In this document: positions 1 through 4,684 of the stretch, piece by piece
Layout of the letters: every line of letters starts with the position of its first letter
Position numbering within the stretch: the stretch's first letter is position 1
Assembly (NCBI GenBank): GCA_007133145.1
Contig: SLNF01000318.1
Location: forward strand, 1 to 5,279
Origin: Nitriliruptorales bacterium
GTDB taxonomy: Bacteria > Actinomycetota > Nitriliruptoria > Euzebyales > Egibacteraceae
Length of the DNA stretch: 5,279 nt
Reading direction: 5' to 3'
Translations under genes and position numbers: made by a program
The notes under the pieces: generated by a model
The model's input: the letters and a program-made list of their open reading frames with translations, nothing else
Databases searched by the model: none
What the model was told of the DNA's origin: nothing

Positions 1-802
1 GGCGGTCGGGCCGCGCCGCGCGGGTCTGCATCGACGCGACGTTGGGCAGCGGGATGTCGGCCTCGAAGACCTCCTCGGCGATGACGACGCGCAGGGTCGG
101 GTCGAGCTCGGCGGCGCAGCAGGACAGCAGCGTCGTCTTGCCGCTGCCGGGCGCGCCGGAGAAGACCATCGACAGCCGTGCCTGCACGCAGGCCCGCAGG
201 AACGCCGCGGCCTCGGGGCTGAGCATCTCGCGGTCGACGAGCTCGGGCAGGGTGCGGAAGGCCACGCCGGTGAACTTGCGGATGTTCACGACGAGGTGGC
301 CGTCCCGGCCGACGTCGCGGTGGACGATGTGCAGGCGGGCGCCGTTGTCGAGCTGGGCGTCCTGCAGCCCCTCGGCGGGGTCGAGCTTGCGGTGCGCCGT
401 CGAGGCGTCGTCGAGGATCTTCGTGAGCGTGCGGACGACGTGGTCGTCGTCGTGGAAGACCTCGTCGTGGTAGCCGCTGAGCCCGCGGTGGCGCTTGACG
501 AAGATCTGGTCGGGGGCGTTGATCATCACCTCCCAGACGTCGTCGTCGGCGAGCAGCGGCTCGAGCGGGCCGTAGCCGGCGAGGTTGCGCAGCGCCCGGT
601 TCGCGACGACCTCGGGATCGGCGAGGTCGAAGGCACGCAGGCCGCGCTTGTAGCCCTCGGTCCAACGGTGGACGGCCTCGTCGACGAGGCGGCGCAGCTG
701 CGCCTCTGCGCCCTCGGCGGCGAGGTCGAGCTCGAGGCGCTTCGCGCGCTGTTGGACCTCCTCCTCGATCTCGACGAGCGGGGAGAGCTCCTCGGCGGCC
801 AC
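1..802 (-). CDS. cpaF: Tad/Flp pilus secretion ATPase, CpaF/TadA family (3' end missing)
   Basis: This is the cytoplasmic hexameric ATPase that powers assembly of Tad/Flp pili or related type II/IV secretion machines. The first 267 residues are visible and the C-terminus lies beyond the left edge. Seen in sequence: an N-terminal charged helical region (1-60); the family signature GYGPLEPLL (76-84) followed by WEVMINAP (90-97); an NIRKF strand (173-177); a perfect Walker A, GAPGSGKTT (216-224); and an acidic box IAEEVFEADIP (241-251), followed by TRAARP (260-265), where CpaF proteins usually have an IEDAAEL-like box and TRP. The Walker B and His boxes would lie off the window. The GTG at 802-800 is chosen because AGGAAGGAG lies six bases upstream. 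The gene starts 22 bases after the cpaE stop and belongs to the same operon. TadB and TadC homologues are expected next, but this cannot be seen. Family assignment is firm; whether it serves a pilus or another secretion apparatus is inferred. Confidence 0.95.
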   Translation of the reverse strand, partial: MAAEELSPLVEIEEEVQQRAKRLELDLAAEGAEAQLRRLVDEAVHRWTEGYKRGLRAFDLADPEVVANRALRNLAGYGPLEPLLADDDVWEVMINAPDQIFVKRHRGLSGYHDEVFHDDDHVVRTLTKILDDASTAHRKLDPAEGLQDAQLDNGARLHIVHRDVGRDGHLVVNIRKFTGVAFRTLPELVDREMLSPEAAAFLRACVQARLSMVFSGAPGSGKTTLLSCCAAELDPTLRVVIAEEVFEADIPLPNVASMQTRAARPDR

Positions 803-808
803 GCGGCA

Positions 809-817
809 CTCCTTCCT
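809..817 (-). promoter_or_regulatory. Ribosome binding site of cpaF
   Basis: On the minus strand AGGAAGGAG lies six bases ahead of the GTG at 802. It is the strongest Shine-Dalgarno sequence in the pilus operon and decides the cpaF start. It fills part of the 22-base gap after the cpaE TAG stop. Confidence 0.8.
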
Positions 818-824
818 CGGGGGT

Positions 825-2114
825 CTAGGGCTCGAGCGAGCCCGACCACGCGCCGAGCGAGCCGGGCTCGACGCGCTCGGGCACCTCGCTCGTGGGGGCA
901 GGCTCGGCGGGGACGGCGGCGAGCGCCGCGGTGAACGCGCCGGCAAGGGTCGCCGGCAGGGGCGCCGGGAGCGCGACGCCGTCGAGGAGGGCCTGCTCGA
1001 CGCGCCGGCGGGGCAGGAACACCGGGGAGGTCGCACAGCCGCCGTCGGTGAGGTCGCCGAGCGCGCGGGCGAGCCCGGCGCGCGCCTTCGGGCTGCGCGG
1101 CGCGGCCGACAGCACCGGCACGATCCTCGAGGAGGGCCCCCCGGCCTCGCGCAGGTCGGTGACGACGCGGGCGAGCGCGTGCAGGCCCTTGAGGTCGCCC
1201 CGTCCGACCGCGAAGGCCACGGCGGCGTTCGCCGCGGCGGCCCGGGCCATGGTGTTGCGCTCCTCGACGTCGAGCGAGCCGCCGTCGGCCTCGCCCTCGA
1301 AGTCGGCGTCGGTGTCGCAGACGACGACGCCGAAGTCGCGCCGCAGGGAGCCGAGCGCGGCAGCGAAGGCCCGGGGCCGGATCGAGGGCCAGTGGCGCGC
1401 GCGGCGCAGGCCGAGCAGGAGGTGGTAGCCCCGCTCGAGCACCCGGAAGGTCTGCGCGTGGACCTCCCGGCGACCGGGACGCCCCCCACGGTGGAGCTCG
1501 ACGAGCTCCTGCACGCCTGGGGCGACGTCGCGGGCGTCGTGGAGCATCGCCTGCTCGGCGTGGCGGCAGAGGTCGGCGAGCAGCACGGGGCCGAGGGCGC
1601 CCTCGTCGGCGGCGAGCCCCTGGGCGAGCGCGATCGCGCTCACCGAGGCGCCGGTGCCACCGGGGCCGCAGACGAGCGCGAGCGGCGCCTCGGCCGCCGC
1701 GACGTCGCCCGACGCGTCGGTCTCGGTGGGGGTGCGGTCCTCGGCGGGCACGAGCGTCGCGTAGGCCCCGAGGACGTCGAGGAGCTCGGCGCGCGCGAAG
1801 GTCGCGGGCAGGACCGCGACGGCGCCGAGCTCACGCCAGCCGCGGCTGACCCCCGCGGCGTCGACGACGATCGGCGCCGCCCCGGCGTCACGCACCGCAG
1901 CAAGGAGATCGCGGTCGGTGGCCGGCAGGCCGGCGTCGAGGAGCACGGCGCTGAAGGGACGCCCGCTCGCGAGCAGCGCCCGCAGCTCCTCGGCGGAGAC
2001 GCACTTCGAGAACTCCGCCGGCAGGGAGGCCTGCATGCTCCACGCCGCGACGTCGCGGAACCACGTCGCGCGCGCCCGCGCGAGGCCGGCGAGGACGAAG
2101 CGGTCGCGGGCCAT
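825..2114 (-). CDS. cpaE: TadZ/CpaE-like atypical ParA/MinD ATPase of the Tad locus
   Basis: A 429-residue protein of the TadZ/CpaE family, which positions Tad pilus machinery; the actinobacterial 'septum site determining' Ssd proteins are relatives. Residues 1-120 look like a worn receiver domain: the strand ending in LLD60 keeps the phospho-acceptor position, but the N-terminal acidic pair is missing and the usual KPF lysine is replaced (LPATF, 102-106). A linker of about 25 residues follows. The MinD-like domain starts with P-loop GPGGTGAS (150-157), in which both P-loop lysines are replaced (P151, A156). It continues with LLADL (178-182, D181 in the switch I place), LLLGLRRARHW (232-242) and a Walker B-like strand VVVCDTDAD (263-271). 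The C-terminus is Pro/Ala-rich and ends in a tail containing RVEPGSLG (414-421). The ATG overlaps the cpaB TGA by one base (TGATG), with GGGGGAG about 11 bases upstream, so translation is probably coupled. The stop is TAG at 827-825. Family is clear; ATP hydrolysis is doubtful. Confidence 0.88.
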   Translation of the reverse strand: MARDRFVLAGLARARATWFRDVAAWSMQASLPAEFSKCVSAEELRALLASGRPFSAVLLDAGLPATDRDLLAAVRDAGAAPIVVDAAGVSRGWRELGAVAVLPATFARAELLDVLGAYATLVPAEDRTPTETDASGDVAAAEAPLALVCGPGGTGASVSAIALAQGLAADEGALGPVLLADLCRHAEQAMLHDARDVAPGVQELVELHRGGRPGRREVHAQTFRVLERGYHLLLGLRRARHWPSIRPRAFAAALGSLRRDFGVVVCDTDADFEGEADGGSLDVEERNTMARAAAANAAVAFAVGRGDLKGLHALARVVTDLREAGGPSSRIVPVLSAAPRSPKARAGLARALGDLTDGGCATSPVFLPRRRVEQALLDGVALPAPLPATLAGAFTAALAAVPAEPAPTSEVPERVEPGSLGAWSGSLEP

Positions 2115-2977
2115 CAGCCGGCCGGCTCCCCCGGGTCGGGCGCCGCGGCCCCGTCCTGCCCGCCCGCACTGCCGTCCTCCCCGGGCTGGCCATCGTCCTG
2201 CCCGCCCGCGGCAGCGTCCTGCCCGCCGGCGTCCGCCGGGTCGTCGTCGAGGTTCGGACGGAAGCGGGTCGGCGCGGCCTCGTCGGGCTCGCGCCCGGTC
2301 GTGCGCACGACGAGCAGCTCGGCGTTGGCCACGGCGTGGGCGATCGCGAGGACCGCCGCGCGGTCGACGACGCCGACGGTGAGCGTGAGGTCGCCTGCCG
2401 TGCCGATCGTCGTGTCGGCCTCGCCGGTGTCGAGCACCTCGACGTCGGTGGCGATGACCTCGGCGAGCCCGTCGCCGTCGCGGTAGGCGGCGACGACGTC
2501 GACGCGGTCGCCGCGGCGCAGCGCCCCGCCGACTGCACGGGAGGCGTCGATGGCGAAGGAGAGCTCCTCGTGGTCGACCGCGCCACGGCCCTCGGCGACG
2601 TGGCTCGCGAGCACGAGGTCATAGCGCGAGAGCGGGGCGAGCGCGACCGCGCCGACGAGGGCGTCGGGGTCGTCGAAGGCGCGGCCGGCGAGCTCGGGCG
2701 GGAGATCGATCGCCGCCACGGCCAGGTCGCCGAGCTCGAGGGGCTCGCCGGCGGCGATCTCACCCGAGGCCACGACCCACGCGCCGTCGGGCCCGCCCGC
2801 GGCGTCGAGGTAGGCGGCGAAGACGGCGACGGCGGCCGCGGCGACGAGGAAGCCCCCGACGACCGCGCGGCTGCCGGGCAGCCTCCGCCGCCGACGCAGC
2901 GGTCGTGCCGTGTCGCCGACACGCCCGGGCGTCTCACCGCCCGTCGTGCCCCCCGTCGTGCGCTCGATCGTCGCCAG
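2114..2977 (-). CDS. cpaB: SAF-domain membrane protein, CpaB/RcpC-like, with non-canonical start
   Basis: First gene of the pilus operon, 287 residues if translated from CTG at 2977. CpaB/RcpC proteins are membrane-anchored, externally facing parts of Tad pilus systems. Seen in sequence: a short Thr/Gly-rich cytoplasmic N-terminus, an Arg-rich patch (28-32), one hydrophobic helix (about 38-57), then a SAF domain (about 66-128) beginning WVVASGEIAAGEPL. A RcpC-like part follows, with RRGDRVDVVA (154-163) and LTVGVVDRAAVLAIAHA (about 199-215). The C-terminal tail (about 238-287) is acidic, Gly/Gln-rich and low in complexity, with three AGGQD units. The stop is TGA at 2116-2114. Start problem: between the in-frame TGA at 3001-2999 and codon 69 (GTG at 2773) there is no ATG, GTG or TTG, and starting at 2773 would remove the membrane anchor. 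CTG at 2977 directly abuts GGAGG; ATC at 2968 has better spacing (nine bases). The protein and its upstream reach are certain; the exact first codon is not. Confidence 0.82.
   Translation of the reverse strand: MATIERTTGGTTGGETPGRVGDTARPLRRRRRLPGSRAVVGGFLVAAAAVAVFAAYLDAAGGPDGAWVVASGEIAAGEPLELGDLAVAAIDLPPELAGRAFDDPDALVGAVALAPLSRYDLVLASHVAEGRGAVDHEELSFAIDASRAVGGALRRGDRVDVVAAYRDGDGLAEVIATDVEVLDTGEADTTIGTAGDLTLTVGVVDRAAVLAIAHAVANAELLVVRTTGREPDEAAPTRFRPNLDDDPADAGGQDAAAGGQDDGQPGEDGSAGGQDGAAAPDPGEPAG
2152..2230 (-). repeat. Short in-gene repeats coding for AGGQD units in the CpaB tail
   Basis: On the plus strand CGTCCTGCCCGCC occurs at 2152, 2194 and 2215, with a degenerate copy near 2173. On the coding strand each full copy encodes GGQD, and the three units read AGGQD. 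They form part of the disordered acidic tail of the CpaB-like protein. Such units can expand or contract by slippage; that is inference. Confidence 0.6.
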
Positions 2978-3015
2978 CCTCCGCCCCCGCGTCCCCCGTC
3001 ACTTGCGGGTCGCTG

Positions 3016-3044
3016 ACGGTAGCCGCGACCGCGGTCCACGACAA
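3016..3044 (-). promoter_or_regulatory. Candidate promoter of the pilus operon
   Basis: Reading the minus strand, a -35-like TTGTCG (3044-3039, four of six matches to TTGACA) is separated by exactly 17 bases from TACCGT (3021-3016), which fits the actinobacterial TAnnnT -10 pattern. The predicted transcription start is near 3010, giving a leader of about 30-40 bases before cpaB. A 10-bp palindrome sits inside the spacer. Prediction from sequence only. Confidence 0.5.
3027..3036. promoter_or_regulatory. 10-bp perfect palindrome, possible operator
   Basis: GACCGCGGTC is self-complementary over ten bases and lies wholly inside the 17-base spacer of the candidate cpaB promoter, where a bound protein would block RNA polymerase. 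In such GC-rich DNA a 10-bp palindrome can occur by chance, so an operator role is only possible. Confidence 0.3.
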
Positions 3045-3072
3045 GCGAAAATCGTCGACACTGTGGGCGACA
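3039..3072 (+). repeat. Three CGACA direct repeats between the divergent promoters
   Basis: CGACA occurs at 3039-3043, 3056-3060 and 3068-3072, the last two extended to CGACAC. The first overlaps the -35 of the leftward promoter, the second is most of the -35 of the rightward promoter, and the third is in the rightward spacer. BldC-type proteins are known to bind head-to-tail on direct repeats, and the adjacent gene encodes a related small HTH protein, so these may be its sites. That link is inferred. Confidence 0.4.
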
Positions 3073-3083
3073 CGATGTATGTT
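3055..3083 (+). promoter_or_regulatory. Promoter of the HTH gene, predicted leaderless
   Basis: TCGACA (3055-3060, five of six matches to TTGACA) and TATGTT (3078-3083, four of six to TATAAT and fitting TAnnnT) are separated by exactly 17 bases. The ATG at 3092 begins only nine bases after the -10 ends, so transcription should start on or within a couple of bases of the start codon. No Shine-Dalgarno sequence precedes that ATG, which agrees with leaderless translation, common in actinobacteria. Confidence 0.65.
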
Positions 3084-3091
3084 GATGTCCT

Positions 3092-3328
3092 ATGGCAGAA
3101 CAAGAGATCACCTGGCTCAGCACCGCAGAGGCCGCGCGCCGGCTCGGCATCACCTCGCGCACGCTCTACCGCCTCATCGACGAGGGGCGCTTGCCGGCCT
3201 ACAAGTTCGGCCGTGTCATCCGGCTCCAGGAGGACGACGTCGGGGCCTTCATCGAGGCCAGCCGGGTCGAGCCCGGCTCCCTCGGGCACCTCTACCCGGA
3301 GCCGGCGCAGCGCGGCGACGAGGACTGA
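3092..3328 (+). CDS. Small excisionase/BldC-like helix-turn-helix DNA-binding protein
   Basis: A 78-residue DNA-binding protein of the MerR-like HTH_17/excisionase superfamily, to which the actinobacterial developmental regulator BldC also belongs. Residues 9-55 make up nearly all of it. LSTAEAARRLGI (9-20) is the first helix and turn, SRTLYRLIDEGRLP (22-35) the recognition helix, and AYKFGRVIRLQEDDV (36-50) the wing and following helix. The last 20 or so residues form a tail with RVEPGSLG (58-65) and HLYPEP. The start ATG is set by the promoter spacing rather than a ribosome site, since none is present. It is the only plus-strand gene here, divergent from the pilus operon and convergent with the GNAT gene. 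No integrase or phage gene accompanies it, so a host regulator is more likely than a true excisionase. Targets are unknown; the divergent cpaB promoter and its own are the natural candidates. It is not close enough in sequence for me to call it BldC itself. Confidence 0.93.
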   Translation: MAEQEITWLSTAEAARRLGITSRTLYRLIDEGRLPAYKFGRVIRLQEDDVGAFIEASRVEPGSLGHLYPEPAQRGDED

Positions 3329-3344
3329 GCGGCGCCGTCGGCGT

Positions 3345-3396
3345 CCGGGCGCCTGCCGCCCGGCCCGGCCTGCCGTGCCGGCCTGCCGGCCTGCAC
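3345..3396. terminator. GC-rich hairpins between convergent genes, probable two-way terminator
   Basis: In the 84-bp gap between the HTH stop and the GNAT stop, CCGGGCG (3345-3351) pairs perfectly with CGCCCGG (3357-3363) around a five-base loop. A second imperfect hairpin spans 3375-3396: GTGC with GCAC, then GGCC with GGCC, with one mismatch. CCGGCCTGC is repeated at 3365, 3378 and 3386. No T-run follows on either strand, as is common for actinobacterial hairpin terminators, so function is inferred from position and structure. Confidence 0.5.
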
Positions 3397-3412
3397 GCCC
3401 GGCGACGCGGGG

Positions 3413-4099
3413 TCACCCCGCCGTCGGGTCCTGCGCCTCGCGCCGCATGACCCAGAAGCCCGGCAGGAGCGCCCCGCCATCGAGCCGCGCGACGGTGATG
3501 AACCCGAAGCGCTCGTAGATCGGCGGGTTGACCGGGTCGGTGGTCTCGAGCCAGATCGCCTGCCCGGCGTCGTCGCAGCGGTCGAGCATCGAGGAGAGCA
3601 GCGTCCGGGCCACGCCGCGACCCTGCGCGGCCGGGTCGGTGGCGAGGTAGGCGAGGTACCAGGCCGGCCCGGCGCTGGCCTCGGCGACGGCCTTGCGCCG
3701 GCGCAGCCCGAGCTCGAGGGGGGCCGAGGGCGAGCGCAGGAGCCGCGAGGCCAGCCTCGGGGCCATGCCCGCCACCGTCGGGGCCATGCGGGCGAGCGAC
3801 GGCAGCATGCCGGCCACCGCGGCGAGCGAGGCGGGGTCGACGCCGGGCGGGTACCACAGCGCGACCCCGAGGAGCGCCCCGCCCTCGCGCACGCCGAACG
3901 CGTGGCCGTAGGGCAGCGCCTCGCGCACGTAGCGCCGACCGAGGACCTCGGCGAGGGCGAGGCGGCGGTCGACGTCGGGGACGAGCGCGCGGGTGAGCGC
4001 GTCGTCGCGGAAGGCGCGGCCGATGACCCCCGCCGCGGCGTCGACGTCGCCCTCCCCGAGCGGCACGGCACGGTGCCCGGTCGTCGGCGTGCCCGTCAT
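3413..4099 (-). CDS. GNAT-family N-acetyltransferase
   Basis: A 228-residue acetyl-CoA-dependent acetyltransferase of the GNAT superfamily, probably cytosolic. The family marker is motif A, YLAYLATDPAAQGRGVA (148-164), containing the Q-x-x-G-x-G/A type pyrophosphate-binding loop QGRGVA (159-164). Motif B-like LETTDPVNPPIYERFGF (184-200) carries the usual YERFGF segment. Residues 11-80 hold the N-terminal strand and helices, ending in the GVALWYPPG strand (78-86). Residues 90-140 form an Ala/Met/Arg-rich helical insertion with two MAP units, larger than in minimal GNATs and typical of substrate-specific forms. ATG at 4099 is supported by GAGGGAGGG seven bases upstream. It is the last gene of the right-hand group, 27 bases after the upstream stop, and faces the HTH gene tail to tail. 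The substrate cannot be told from sequence; small molecules, peptides or protein N-termini are all possible. Confidence 0.92.
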   Translation of the reverse strand: MTGTPTTGHRAVPLGEGDVDAAAGVIGRAFRDDALTRALVPDVDRRLALAEVLGRRYVREALPYGHAFGVREGGALLGVALWYPPGVDPASLAAVAGMLPSLARMAPTVAGMAPRLASRLLRSPSAPLELGLRRRKAVAEASAGPAWYLAYLATDPAAQGRGVARTLLSSMLDRCDDAGQAIWLETTDPVNPPIYERFGFITVARLDGGALLPGFWVMRREAQDPTAG

Positions 4100-4106
4100 G
4101 GCTCTG

Positions 4107-4115
4107 CCCTCCCTC
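4107..4115 (-). promoter_or_regulatory. Ribosome binding site of the GNAT gene
   Basis: Minus-strand GAGGGAGGG lies seven bases ahead of ATG 4099, inside the 27-base gap after the preceding stop codon. It fixes the GNAT start and suggests independent translation initiation within the operon. Confidence 0.75.
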
Positions 4116-4126
4116 GGTAGGGGCGC

Positions 4127-4684
4127 TCAGGCGCCCGCGTCGACGACGACCTCGCTGACCGCGGCGAGGCTCACGACCGCGCGGCCGGGCAGGCCGACGA
4201 GGTCGACCTCGCAGACGTCGACGCCGACGCTGCGCAGCACCCCGTGCAGCCTGTCGGGGTCGGTGCCGGTCCGCAAGGTGACCTCCGGCCGCTCCGGGGC
4301 GAGGCGGCCGAGCATCTCCGCGAGCGTCGGTGCCGGGTGGGGCCCGGGGTCGGCCTCGCCGGCGCCCTCGGCGTGCACTCCGGTCGCCTCGGCGGCGGGG
4401 CGCACCGAGGCGACCGCCGCGAGCGCGAGGTAGCGCGGCCCACCCGAGGGGGTGCGCAGGGCGCAGTAGTCGGCGCCGACGCCGACGAGCACGCCCTGGT
4501 GCGAGGCGCCGGCGATGGTGTGGACGGCGACGGGCAGCCGCTGGTCGGCGAGCCGCCGCAGCGCGCCGACGAGCGTGCCCTCCTCGGCGGCCTGCTCGCG
4601 CAGCCGGCGCGCACGGGCACGGTCACGGGCGGCCTGCCCGGCGCGCTCCTCGTCGAGCAGGCGGCGCAGCTCCTCCTCGTTCAC
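4127..4684 (-). CDS. Hypothetical protein: N-terminal helix plus two tandem copies of a small beta-rich module
   Basis: A 185-residue protein I cannot name. Residues 1-36 are a strongly charged Glu/Arg/Ala helix, likely a coiled coil or amphipathic arm. Two repeated modules follow, 37-95 and 120-180, joined by a flexible Glu/Gly/Pro linker (97-119). When aligned with two single-residue gaps they share about 21 positions: T37/T120, L38/L121, the RLA triplets (44-46/127-129), V52/V135, T56/T139, GVL (64-66/148-150), VG (69-70/153-154), D72/D156, C74/C158 and LAAV (88-91/173-176). Each is a short helix followed by about five strands, which recalls Sm-like small barrels; that fold is inference. 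I recall similar uncharacterised proteins in other actinobacteria. It starts with GTG at 4684, overlapping the methyltransferase TGA by four bases (GTGA) and lacking a Shine-Dalgarno sequence, so translation is probably coupled. There is no signal peptide or membrane segment. Confidence 0.85.
   Translation of the reverse strand: MNEEELRRLLDEERAGQAARDRARARRLREQAAEEGTLVGALRRLADQRLPVAVHTIAGASHQGVLVGVGADYCALRTPSGGPRYLALAAVASVRPAAEATGVHAEGAGEADPGPHPAPTLAEMLGRLAPERPEVTLRTGTDPDRLHGVLRSVGVDVCEVDLVGLPGRAVVSLAAVSEVVVDAGA

Noticed and set aside
296..934. Plus-strand open frame opposite the cpaF start
   Set aside because: Val/Asp/Leu-rich shadow of the CpaF frame, without a ribosome site or domain.
1179..2486. 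Long plus-strand open frame opposite the TadZ-like and CpaB-like genes
   Set aside because: It is antisense to two well-recognised genes, its product is Gly/Arg/Ala-rich without domains, and such frames stay open by GC bias.
2934..3002. A 22-codon GTG-initiated frame just downstream of the predicted leftward transcription start, possible leader peptide
   Set aside because: It has no ribosome site and an unremarkable Gly/Asp-rich product. It is kept only as a hint that a one-base indel may hide the true cpaB start.
1888..3162. Long minus-strand open frame of 424 codons overlapping CpaB and the HTH region
   Set aside because: The product is mostly Arg, Ser and Pro with no recognisable domain, and it lies out of frame with the real CpaB gene; it is a shadow of that gene.
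2999..3289. Minus-strand open frame ending just before cpaB and in the same frame
   Set aside because: It is antisense to the clear HTH gene and is closed by TGA at 3001-2999, so it cannot be the missing N-terminus of CpaB without a stop readthrough.
3092..3328. A prophage or integrative element excisionase
   Set aside because: The fold fits the excisionase family, but no integrase, attachment repeat or phage gene is present, and the flanking genes are ordinary chromosomal ones.
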